Source: Caldilineaceae bacterium
Lineage (GTDB): Bacteria; Chloroflexota; Anaerolineae; Caldilineales; Caldilineaceae
Assembly (NCBI GenBank): GCA_018003515.1
Contig: JAGNDO010000016.1
Location: forward strand, 1-64,000
Reading direction: 5' to 3'
DNA: 64,000 nt
In this document: one piece after another, positions 26,282 through 36,300 of the stretch
How positions within the stretch are numbered: the first letter of the stretch is position 1
Layout of the letters: every line of letters starts with the position of its first letter
Program-made: the position numbers and the translations under genes
The notes under the pieces: model-generated
The model's input: only the letters and a program-made list of their open reading frames with translations
The model's database searches: none
What the model was told of the DNA's origin: nothing

Positions 26282-29200
26282 CTACGGTGTGACCAAAACC
26301 GGCAGATAGATCGAGTATTCGCCCACCAAAAGCGTCGTGGCGGCTAAGGGGACGCTATGCCCATTGTAGCTGACGCCGCCGCTCACGGTCAGCAGGGTGC
26401 CCAAAGTAGCTGAACTGGCCGGGTTGACCACGTAGGTGAGGATGCGGTGTTCGCCAGGGGCCAGGTTGCCCGTCCACTGAACCAGTCTTTGCGCCGAGTT
26501 GTAGCTAAAGGACTGATTGGGTGGCGAGGTGTCCAGCCCGGCGAAGGTGGCCCCAGACGGGAGCGTGCCGGTCACCGTCACCCCTTCGGCCAGGGCATCA
26601 CCTCCGTTGATCAGGTGGATGCGATAGACAATGGCGTCACCCAGAAAGCTTGTGGCCGGGGCCGCCAAGGACGAGGTGCCAAGAGCCGGGGCCCCCACAT
26701 GGCTGCTGGCCCATGCGTTCACATGCGTTTCGGTCTGCGCGCCCCAGCGCAGAAGATGTTCTGCCCCCAGGCTGGCGGTATTGGTGAGGGTGGCGTCGGC
26801 GCTCACATCCCCATTCACCCGGGCGGTGATGGTGGCCGTGGCGCTGGGCGCGCGCCCAACGGCCAACAATTCAACGGCGTCAAGCATGACTTGAGCGCCG
26901 TCATTGCCCACATAGCGGAAGGCAAAGGCCACGGGCAGATCAACGGGCACACCGGCGGCGGCCAGATCGAAGCTGGCTGGCGACCAGACAAAGGCGTCGG
27001 TCCAGAAGGCATCGGCCAGACCCAGCAGGATATCATCCTCACCGCCCAGGCTGCCACCCACCACGGCCCACACCTCCAGGTCGCAGTTGTCGAAATCGTC
27101 TCGGCACCAGTAAGGGCTGCCCGCGGTCTGGAAGGTGAGGGTATTGGCCCCCAGATCCTGGAGCATCATCTGGGGGGTCATCAGGGTTTCGTCCTGATCC
27201 AGCAGATTTTCGTCATAGAGAACGCTGGCACCGAAGCCGCCTTCAAAGAAGTTGAAGCTGTCCGCCAACCAGGTCCAGTTGGGGTTGGTTTGGACCAGGG
27301 TCCACTCGGCAGGGGGAACGCCATGCTCGAAGCCCTCGAACCAGGCCCTGACCGGCTGGTCACCGCTGATGGGGAGCGGGCCTTCATAGCTGACCGTGTT
27401 GGTGCCGCTGTCGTAGACGAAGTCCGGGTAGGTGATCCGTGTACAAGTGGGGTCATCGCCCCCCACCCGCACATCATCCACCTGCCAATACCAGGCATCC
27501 CCCGGCGCGGCATAGCGGAAGCGCAGATGGATGCGGCGGCCCGCATAGGCGCTCAGATCCAGCGTGCGCATGACCCCGCCACCGCCCACCCCCCCGGTGT
27601 CGTCCTCGGTTTGGGTATAGACAGTGGACCAGGTGAGTCCGCCGTCGCTGGAGAGATCCACCCAGCCATCGCCAGCACCGATGTAGTCCTGGAAGTTGCT
27701 GGCAAAGGTGAGTTCGGCCACGGTAGACCCGGTCAGATCGATGGCCGGGGTGTGCAGTTCTGTGTCCATGTCCAGATCATAGGCATCCGAATCCGCGGCG
27801 GCGGCCAGACCGCTGCCCGGCGTGTCGTTGCCCCGGCCCCAGCGGCTGTTGGTGTTCCAGCCTTCTGCGCCCACTGTGTTGGTGACAACCCAGCCAGGGG
27901 GTGGGAAGCTGGCCCCTTCAAAATTCTCGGCAAAACATTCGCCCAGAGGGGCAGCGAAGCTAAAGGTCAGATCCACGAAGTCCACACCCGTGGGCAGGGG
28001 ATCCGTGAAGCTGAAGGTGGCATTGGGATCGCTCAGGTTGTAAAGATCCAGCGTGTAATCGATCTCCATCTCCTCAAAGACCGTGGCGTGGCTGACCGAC
28101 TTGTCCAGGGCCGCGCTCCCGCTCAGACGCGTCACGGTGATGGGGAGGCTGATCAGGGCGGGCGATTCGGGGATGCCGTAGACCACCAGACCGCCATAGT
28201 CCACCCCCGGTGTCATGGGCGCATCATAGCCCACGGTGAAGCTGAAGGGGGTGTTGGCGCTGACCGCCCCCTGGGGCACTCCGGTCAAGCTAAAGCCATC
28301 GCCCTGGGCCGCCAGGATCTGGACATTGAAGGTGCCGGCGGGACCGGACCAATTATTGATGGCCACGACCCACACCCCATCCTGGGGCTGGTTGATGAAG
28401 ACCCTCTCATCCGCTGTGGCAGAGGCGGAGGAGCCGCGCAGGGAACAGCCTTCCGCACCCGTCGGCCCACAGTAGAAGATCCCAAGATCAATATCCGAGA
28501 TGGTGGCGCTGGACGTGGTGATTTCCAGGTAGAGCGCGCCCTGGGTCGTGACCGGATAGGTCCATTCATAGACGTTGGGGCTGACAAAGGGCAGGGGGAC
28601 GTTGGCCAGGGTTTGCGGGCCAAATGGCCCCACTGCCGCCGCCACGATGCCGTTGACATCCAGGCTGATCTGCCCCGTCACAACCCCGGCGATGCCCTGA
28701 TCCAGATAGCTCTCGGTCTGGAGCAAACTGGGCGCACTGTGCAAGGTGCCCAGGGTGTTGGTAAAGACCACATCGATCTGGGAGCCGCTGAAGAGGACAT
28801 TGTGCTGCAAGAAGGCGTGCAGACCATCCTGCAAGGGGGCGGAAACCCAATCCTCGCTGCCGCCGCTGGAGGTGTCGTAAAGCCACAGACCGCCGCCAGC
28901 GTTGGCGTTGGGGCTGCGGCCCACGGTGTCCAGCACATAGGGACCGAAGAAGCCGGGGGTCGGATCGGTCAGGTTTGTGGGCGTGGGGCCAAGAATGAGG
29001 GTGTCGTTGTCCGTGGGGGCCGGGTCGTTCCACTCATTCTTGACCAGGATCTGGGTTCCCGGTGCATAGACCGTGGTCACCCCGCCGATAAAGAGATCGT
29101 CGATATACCACTCGTCGGAATAGTTACCCTGATAGACAAAGGCCAGGGTCACGGTCTGCCCGGCATAGTCGCCCAGGGCGATGCTGATGGGCATCCAGAG

Positions 29201-32200
29201 GTCTTCGCTGCCGGGGCCTAACTCGGCAATTTCCACAAAGTCGCCATCCGCCGGGTTGCTGCTGCCCACGGAGAGATAGATACCGTGATAGGTATACAAG
29301 TTGGCAAAATTCTGGTTTTGCATAAAGCGCAAAAAGGTCTGGGGCATGACGGCGAAGGGAGGCGTCACCAGCCAGGCGTCTTGAGCCGTGACATCATCAC
29401 CGTGGAAGGCGCTGGAACCGGACATGGCCCGTACGGCCGTCTGCCGCCAGGGCTGACCCGCCCGTGCGATAGCTTGCCAACCCAGGGGCGGAAAGCTGCC
29501 GTCGAAATTCTCCTCCACCAGGGGCGTGACGGACTCGGTCTGCACATCCACAAAGAAGAAGCGCCAGTCGCCGGATTCGGCCCGCCAGCCCCAGTCTTGC
29601 AAACCCCGCACCGCGGCATTGTTATAGGGGTTGTCTATGTCCGCGGTGTATTGATCCATGCCGCCCAACTGCAACCCGTCGCTGAAGGTGGCGGCCACGG
29701 CCATGGAGACCGGAACCACCACGGTGTTGGGGGTCACCCCAGCCGTTTCCACGATGTTGAAGGCCGCCTCTACCATGCCGGGGGCCTGATCCGCTGGCAC
29801 AGTGACCGTGCCGGTGAAGACGGCGCTGCCACCGGCCGGCACAACCAAGGTACTCTCCTTGGCGGTCAACCAGCCGGCCGCCTCTTCTTTATAGAAGTCA
29901 ATGCGCCAGGTCAGGTTGACCTCTTGGCGGGCACCGACACTGGTAAAGAGATGGCGGCCACCGATAAAGAGACCGTCCAACATGCGCGCCGCCGGGTTGT
30001 GGACCCACATCTCGCTGCGGTTGCCCGTGGGCCGGTTGTAGCTAAAGCGGCCAAACTCCCAGCGGTCAAGCTCCGTGCGGGGATCGTCCCAGACCAGCTC
30101 CACGGCCCCATCTGCCTGGGTGCCATAGGTTGAGGGATCGTTGATAAAGTTGACCACCCCGTTGCCGTTCTTGTCTTCCCACACATTGCCGTCGCCGTTG
30201 ATGTCCTGCCAGTTATAGACGCTCAGGAAGAGCCGATTGTCCCACGTGTAGTTGCCGCCCACGTCAAAATCCTCGTTGGGCATAACTTGGCGCACGATCA
30301 TCAGGTCCGCATCGGCCGGTACGGCCACGTTGTACCAGGTTGGGTCCATCCCCGCCGTGGCGGTGATGGGCACAAAGAAGTTGAAAGCCTTAAAGAAGTT
30401 GTCCCGGTTTTGCGCACCATAGACACTCTCCGCCGCAATCATGGCCGGGGTGATGGTGTAGTCGATGGTGGCCGTCTTGATGCGCTTGAGGGCAACGGGC
30501 TGCACCGCCACGGTGACGGGCGCGGGGCCGTGGTTGTCCACGGCAAAGGACCGCTCCCACGTCTCGCCGGCATAGACCAGGTGGGCAAAGCCGGGGAACT
30601 CGTCACCCCGGAAGTCGCCGGGATTCCACTCGTCATCCCCCGCCGCCATGCTGATACCGGCCAAACCCGATGCCACTGCCGTCCCCACATCCGCGTTGAC
30701 CGACCCGGCCCCTTGGGTAAAAATGTCATAATTCAAATCCGTGGCCGTGGATTTGAGCAGGGCCTTGGCTGTGAGAAAGTCCGGCCAAGTGTCGTGTTGG
30801 GTCTTGTAGGCTTGATAGATCAGGGCCATCACCCCAGCGGCGATGGGCGCAGAGCGGCTGGTTCCGCCCCAAGAGGACCAGGCCAGGTTGCCATCCAACA
30901 CCCCCCAGGTGGGGCCGACATAGTAGTTGATGGCCTGAGCCCCGGCCGCATACGCCCCCCCCGCCACCACATCCACCCCGGATGTGCCTCGTGCCCCCGG
31001 TCCCCGGTTGGAGAAGGGGGTGACATCGTTGCTCATGATCTGTAGGGTATTGGTGATGCTGTCCCAACCCGTGGAGCCATACTGGGTGGACGCGCCCACC
31101 CCAATGCCGCCCCACGGGCTGGGGGGAGCCGTGGTGCCATAGGCCGGCGCGCCGTTGCCCGTGGAGAAGAGGAACTGGAGATAGGGGGCCGATTCAAGCT
31201 GAAGTTGGGTCACAACTTGGCCAGGGTAGTCCCAGCCATCGTTGTCCACCTCGCTGCTGCCATAGGAGTTGGAGGTTATCTGGATGCCGTCGGTGTCATC
31301 GTACCCAGGGCCGTCGTAAAGGCTGAAACCGGTCTGATCGATGGCATCATACCCCACCGCGGCAAACAGATAGCCGTCAAGGGTGGAGCTGGCATAGTTC
31401 CAATAGATATTGGAGATGTCCACAAAGTCTGCGCCGGGGGCCATGCCATAGACCGCGCCGGTGGGTTTGCCCCCGCTCATCTCCGCCCCACCCAGATCGG
31501 AAAATTCTTGCAAAAAGCTGTTGCTGACCCCCTGACCCACGATGTTGGAGGCGCACTGGGTGCCGTGGCTATAGCCGCCGCCCAGGGAACCACCGGTAAA
31601 GGCCACCAGGTTGCCCTTGCCGGGACACATAAAGGCATCTGTCCCACAGCGCGCATCCCACAGCCAATCCGCGGCAGGGGGTGGGTTTATCCCGTCGGCA
31701 ATATAGTAAAGCAGACCGCCGGAGATGTCGGCCACGCCATCGCCGTTCATGTCCCGATAGGCCACCATGTTATTCTTGGTTTTTGCCAGATTGTTGACAT
31801 CGGCCTTGGTCAAGGGCTTCTCGTCCCGGAAGTCATAATCCATGTCCAGATCCACATAGACCGTGTCATAGACCCCGGCCACATTGGGGTCCGTGACCAG
31901 CAGCGCTGCCTTTTCGCCCCACACATAGTCCCGCAGGTTGAGGTCAGGATGCGCGCCAGCATGGACCACGCCGCTCTTGGACATGGTGTTGCTGATCACG
32001 AAGGTGTGGGCCAACCCAAGCGTGGCGTAATCGATCAGCGGGGTAAAGTTGAAACAGGAGATGCCCACGCCACAGGCCGACACAACCGGCATGGCGCTGG
32101 TATCCGCAAAGCCTATGCCGGGTTGACCGCTGGCAATATACGAACTCCCCAGAGACTGATCCAAAGCGTAGATGAATTGGGAGAAAGGGCTAAAAACCAT

Positions 32201-33118
32201 GGGCCAGCCGTTATATTGGCTTGCAACCGTGCTGGAATAGATGCGCTGGGTTCCCATCAGATCCGGGTGGGCAAAATCCGTGCCGTCATCCAACACGGCC
32301 ACGGCCACCCCCTCGCCCCGGAAACCCCTGGCCCAGGCCACGCTGGCCTTGTGGGGACCATCGGGCTGGACTTCAAACCAGTCCGCGGGCAGCAGCAGAT
32401 CCTTGCCGTCGCCATAGGCCTGGGCCTGGCTCCAATCCGGGCTGTCGGCGCGCAGGCTTTCGGCCTGACCCCGCAGCGCCGCCCATTGTGCCGGGCCGGG
32501 GGCCGGCGCGGCGGTCACATCGTCGATGGGCATGTCCATCGGCTGCCCATCCTGCTCAACCGACAGGGGCAAGATGGCCTCCACGGCGGCTAAATAGGCC
32601 AGCTTGATCACGTTTTGGGGGTAAATCTGGCCAAAGAACATCTGCACCTTGAACTCACCCTTGCCAAAGGCGGGACGGGCGTAGACCTTGCCGTCCACAA
32701 AATAGGCCGAGAGATCCGGAACCGTCTCCTTGGCGGACGGGTTGGCCTGGACACGCAGGGCCACCTGCACCAGGATGGGTTCCTGGACCGCGGTGGCTTG
32801 CATACCATCCACAGCCGGGAGGGCCGGGGCGGCGCTTTGGGCCACCGTGCGCAGACCCGGATGCAGCTTGGCCAGAGCCTGGGCCGCCGTCACCCCCGGC
32901 TGGGCACTCTGCGGTGACTTCTGCGCAGTCTTGGCGGCCAGATCCTGGGCCGTGTGGATGTCGCCGTCGAATTGGCCGTAAACCTCAGCCGCACTCTTGG
33001 CAGTTGGGTCAACGGTTGGCGGCAGCGACTGGGCCAGCAGCCCCGTGGGCATGAGGGAGATCAACAGGGCGGCGATGAGGACGATGTTGATCCAACGCCG
33101 GTTGATGGATTGACTCAT
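26282..33118 (-). CDS. Giant secreted S8 (subtilisin-like) serine protease, multidomain
   Basis: A 2278-residue exported protein. It has a signal peptide (to about residue 30), a propeptide-like region to about 240, then an S8 catalytic domain with Asp277 (VLDDGTD), His518 (SHGTQCA) and Ser754 (GGTSRSAPIAAG). About 240 residues separate Asp and His, far more than in ordinary subtilisins, so an extra domain is inserted (it contains DMDYDFRDEKPLTKADVN). Beyond residue 850 come beta-rich modules, including three MAM/immune-inhibitor-A-like segments with WYIDDLFIGG, WYWQVDDVRVGG and similar, and a final DUF11-like repeat (TVTGTLPSGATFAGL). The tail reads IYLPVLVTP. It probably degrades extracellular protein. 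Downstream of another S8 protease; likely independently transcribed. Confidence 0.92.
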   Translation of the reverse strand: MSQSINRRWINIVLIAALLISLMPTGLLAQSLPPTVDPTAKSAAEVYGQFDGDIHTAQDLAAKTAQKSPQSAQPGVTAAQALAKLHPGLRTVAQSAAPALPAVDGMQATAVQEPILVQVALRVQANPSAKETVPDLSAYFVDGKVYARPAFGKGEFKVQMFFGQIYPQNVIKLAYLAAVEAILPLSVEQDGQPMDMPIDDVTAAPAPGPAQWAALRGQAESLRADSPDWSQAQAYGDGKDLLLPADWFEVQPDGPHKASVAWARGFRGEGVAVAVLDDGTDFAHPDLMGTQRIYSSTVASQYNGWPMVFSPFSQFIYALDQSLGSSYIASGQPGIGFADTSAMPVVSACGVGISCFNFTPLIDYATLGLAHTFVISNTMSKSGVVHAGAHPDLNLRDYVWGEKAALLVTDPNVAGVYDTVYVDLDMDYDFRDEKPLTKADVNNLAKTKNNMVAYRDMNGDGVADISGGLLYYIADGINPPPAADWLWDARCGTDAFMCPGKGNLVAFTGGSLGGGYSHGTQCASNIVGQGVSNSFLQEFSDLGGAEMSGGKPTGAVYGMAPGADFVDISNIYWNYASSTLDGYLFAAVGYDAIDQTGFSLYDGPGYDDTDGIQITSNSYGSSEVDNDGWDYPGQVVTQLQLESAPYLQFLFSTGNGAPAYGTTAPPSPWGGIGVGASTQYGSTGWDSITNTLQIMSNDVTPFSNRGPGARGTSGVDVVAGGAYAAGAQAINYYVGPTWGVLDGNLAWSSWGGTSRSAPIAAGVMALIYQAYKTQHDTWPDFLTAKALLKSTATDLNYDIFTQGAGSVNADVGTAVASGLAGISMAAGDDEWNPGDFRGDEFPGFAHLVYAGETWERSFAVDNHGPAPVTVAVQPVALKRIKTATIDYTITPAMIAAESVYGAQNRDNFFKAFNFFVPITATAGMDPTWYNVAVPADADLMIVRQVMPNEDFDVGGNYTWDNRLFLSVYNWQDINGDGNVWEDKNGNGVVNFINDPSTYGTQADGAVELVWDDPRTELDRWEFGRFSYNRPTGNRSEMWVHNPAARMLDGLFIGGRHLFTSVGARQEVNLTWRIDFYKEEAAGWLTAKESTLVVPAGGSAVFTGTVTVPADQAPGMVEAAFNIVETAGVTPNTVVVPVSMAVAATFSDGLQLGGMDQYTADIDNPYNNAAVRGLQDWGWRAESGDWRFFFVDVQTESVTPLVEENFDGSFPPLGWQAIARAGQPWRQTAVRAMSGSSAFHGDDVTAQDAWLVTPPFAVMPQTFLRFMQNQNFANLYTYHGIYLSVGSSNPADGDFVEIAELGPGSEDLWMPISIALGDYAGQTVTLAFVYQGNYSDEWYIDDLFIGGVTTVYAPGTQILVKNEWNDPAPTDNDTLILGPTPTNLTDPTPGFFGPYVLDTVGRSPNANAGGGLWLYDTSSGGSEDWVSAPLQDGLHAFLQHNVLFSGSQIDVVFTNTLGTLHSAPSLLQTESYLDQGIAGVVTGQISLDVNGIVAAAVGPFGPQTLANVPLPFVSPNVYEWTYPVTTQGALYLEITTSSATISDIDLGIFYCGPTGAEGCSLRGSSASATADERVFINQPQDGVWVVAINNWSGPAGTFNVQILAAQGDGFSLTGVPQGAVSANTPFSFTVGYDAPMTPGVDYGGLVVYGIPESPALISLPITVTRLSGSAALDKSVSHATVFEEMEIDYTLDLYNLSDPNATFSFTDPLPTGVDFVDLTFSFAAPLGECFAENFEGASFPPPGWVVTNTVGAEGWNTNSRWGRGNDTPGSGLAAAADSDAYDLDMDTELHTPAIDLTGSTVAELTFASNFQDYIGAGDGWVDLSSDGGLTWSTVYTQTEDDTGGVGGGGVMRTLDLSAYAGRRIHLRFRYAAPGDAWYWQVDDVRVGGDDPTCTRITYPDFVYDSGTNTVSYEGPLPISGDQPVRAWFEGFEHGVPPAEWTLVQTNPNWTWLADSFNFFEGGFGASVLYDENLLDQDETLMTPQMMLQDLGANTLTFQTAGSPYWCRDDFDNCDLEVWAVVGGSLGGEDDILLGLADAFWTDAFVWSPASFDLAAAGVPVDLPVAFAFRYVGNDGAQVMLDAVELLAVGRAPSATATITARVNGDVSADATLTNTASLGAEHLLRWGAQTETHVNAWASSHVGAPALGTSSLAAPATSFLGDAIVYRIHLINGGDALAEGVTVTGTLPSGATFAGLDTSPPNQSFSYNSAQRLVQWTGNLAPGEHRILTYVVNPASSATLGTLLTVSGGVSYNGHSVPLAATTLLVGEYSIYLPVLVTP

Positions 33119-33231
33119 TGGCTATATGCTCCTTGACTGAAGAGTGGGGTGTGCCAGCAGGGGGTAAAGAAGTCAGACAAACATGGGCTGTCCTCCCCAA
33201 GTATAGCGCATCTTGGGAGACCATCCAATGA

Positions 33232-33272
33232 AACCACAACGCCCACACGGAGTCCGTGTGGGCGTTGTGGTT
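33232..33272. terminator. Hairpin between the two protease genes
   Basis: 19 bp perfect arms (33232-33250 and 33254-33272) with loop AGT. There is little T-run, so it may be a stabilising hairpin or a terminator for the gene at 33312. Confidence 0.7.
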
Positions 33273-33311
33273 GATTCTAGTTAGCGCAGGGGCCTGCGCG
33301 CTTGCCTTGTG

Positions 33312-36300
33312 CTAGTTTTTAACGATACCCGGCAGGTACAGTCGATACTCTGGCTTTGTCGGACAACCGGTCACACTCACAACCTGGCTGGAGACAACCA
33401 CGTTGCCCCAGTTATTGGTGGCTTCCACCCGCACAGTGTAGTCACCGCAGGCCGCATAGGCGTGGCCGGCCGTTCGGCTGGCAAGGGGTCCGAGGATGGG
33501 GCTGCCATCACCAAAGCTCCAGCGATAGCGGATGCCGTTGGTGATGTTGGCCTGGAACATGGTCATGGGGCTGCTATTGCCGGCCGGGGTCACGTTGCTG
33601 ATCACCACGGTCGGTTCATTCATTGCCCAGGTCATGAAGGCACCGATCAAACCGCTGCGGCTGACGGTACTCTTGCTGTCGTTCACACCCTCCAGACCGA
33701 AGCTGGTGTAGATGCTGCGGCCCTTGTAGGCCGTGCCCGGATTCTCCAGGGAGGGCTGATCCCGATGGGCCATAGCTACGACCCCCTGATCCATGTTGCT
33801 GGCGCTGGGGTAGGTGAACAGAGGCACATAGCCCGGGGCCAACAGCGCCGGATTCTCGGCCCGAGAGTCGGGCAAGTGATAGAGCTCATCCACATAGGCC
33901 TGGTTGCCTGCACCATCGGGTACCTTGACCGTGGTCAGGCTGGTCTGGCCCCGAACTTCGCCGCCGGGATAGTCACTGGTGTGGACGTTGATGTACGCCC
34001 CACCGCTGGCGATGGTGGCCAGGTTGGGGGAGATCACCACACTGCCGGTGAAGGTCAGGGTGTTCGTGACGTAGGTGGGGGTGCCGAACAGGGGATACAA
34101 CACAGTACCATTCACACCCGCCGTGCCCGTGTGGATGTGGGCAGCGGTGACGGTCACCGGGTTGGTCACATTCACGGTCACAGAGAAGTTTAGGTTGCCT
34201 GTGGAGATAGTATAGTCCAGGCTGGCCGTGCCGCTCATGGCTGTGGTATTCGTGGGCACTTCGTTGCTGCCCAGCAGGGCGACCATCCCGGTCATCTTGT
34301 CACTGTTGATCAACACAGCGCTCAGATCCAGGGAGACCCCGGCCAGAGCTGTCGGTGCCGCGCCATGGGAAACGATGGGCTGGGTGGGCAGGGCATTGTT
34401 GGAGACGCTGTCCCGCAGATAGTTACCACCCAAAACAACACCGTAGAAGAAGGAACCGTTGTCTTTGACAGCAGAAGCCAGCACAGCGGGCAGATCCTGG
34501 CCCATGGCGATCACGATGCCACCTTGATTGGCGTACTCGGTCAGACGGTCCTGATCCCGAAGCGTCAGCGGAGTGGGAACCGTGAAGGTGCCGTTGGGTC
34601 GATAGTTGTCACCTGTAAAGTAGATAACAGCCTTATATTGGGTAAGCAAGGCCGTATCCGGAATGAAGTTGGCAACCGCACCGGCGCTTGCATCGGTGTT
34701 CAGATAGTCATAGGTGAACCCAGCTGCGGTCACAGCATTGGCGTAGTAGGATGCGTAGTTGGGATGACCCAAGGAAGAGCTGCCATCATTGTCGATGATC
34801 AGCACATTGGCTGTGCCGCTCAGACCCGGCACCACACGACCCCACACAGGCATGTGGGCGTGGTGACTGCTGCCTGTCATGACAATGTAGCCCTGGTTAT
34901 GACCAAGCCCCATGCTGGCTGCCGAGTCCAGGGTCACTTGCACCTGGGTGGAAGCGCCGGGGGCCAGGGTCACCACCGCCGGGGAGACCGAGACGCCAGC
35001 CATCACCGTGGTGGTCACAAAGCCACCGCCGGTGTAGAGGGTACTCAGGGTGTAGGTCTCGGTGGCGCTGGCCACGCTGGTGATAGTCACCATCACGGAC
35101 TTGGTGCTGCCCGTCACCACCGAGCCGAAGCTGACGCTGGGGGGAGCCAACAACACACCCGGATCCAGCACGTTGGTCAGATCGATGCGACCGGCACCCA
35201 TGTCCAAAGGCTGGGCAGGCGTACCGCTCTGGTTGAAGATGTCCATGTACTTGGAGGTAGACATCAAGGCGGACTTGATGGCGGCGTTGGACCAGGTGGG
35301 GTAGACCTGACGGATCAGGGCTGCCGAACCGGCCACATGGGGCGACGCCATCGAGGTACCACTGGCCTGGCCAAAGCCCAGATGACGCACCTCACCCGTG
35401 CCCGGACCGTAGCCCTGGGACATGATGTTGACACCCGGCGCAGCGACATCTGGCTTCAACACCTCGCCCACACCGGGGCCACGGCTGCTAAAGCTGGCGA
35501 TCAGATCCGGGGTGTTGCCAGCCTGGAAGGCAGAGTTGTCCAAGGTCACGCTAGCGGCAGCACCCTTTTGGGCACGCCACGCCAACAGGCCTTGACCATT
35601 GGTCTGACCGATGAAAATGGACGGGATGGTAACCTGGGCGGCGAAGTCACCAGGAGCCATATTGATCAGACCGTCGCCGGCATTGTTATAGATGACGGCA
35701 AAGGTCGCCCCAGCCTGCTGGGCGTTGTAGACTTTGAGCGAGAAATTACAAACCCCACGGCTGATCGCCGCTGCGCCGCCGGCGAAAGGCGTGCCGGTGA
35801 AAGGCACACAGCCATTCGTATTGGCTGGCTCCACCGCAGCGGCTGTGGTGTACGTATAGGTAGCTATCTGACCGATCGGAATCGCATTACCAAACTGAGC
35901 CGTACCGTAGGGCATGTTCTTCAGCGTATCAGAGACCGGAGTCGGGGCCGAAACGCTGAATCGACCGGAGGCAAAGGTGCCGCTGGTGGTGCTGGCGGCT
36001 ACGTTAATGTACTCGGCAGAGGGATGGTCTCCCGTGCCGTAGTTAGGACCGGCATTGCCATTGGACATGGAAACAAAGACCCCAGCCCGATAGGCGTTGA
36101 GCAGGGCCGTGTCCAGGGGATCAAAGACCCCGCCCACACTGCCAGGACCACCGCCCCAGGAGTTATTAAGCACATCAGCGTCGTCCCGTACGATGTCTTC
36201 CAAGGCAGCGATACCTTCGGCATTGTAGAAGGAGCCGTTGTTGGTGACGCTGTTGTAGAAGACCCGGTAGCTCATGATCCAGGCACCGGGGGCCACACCG

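Noticed and set aside
26447-29221. Long open frame (over 900 codons) on the plus strand inside the giant protease
   Set aside because: Antisense to a well-supported gene with catalytic motifs; composition (His/Gly/Arg-rich) is typical of the mirror frame of high-GC coding DNA, and no start signal or domain is visible.
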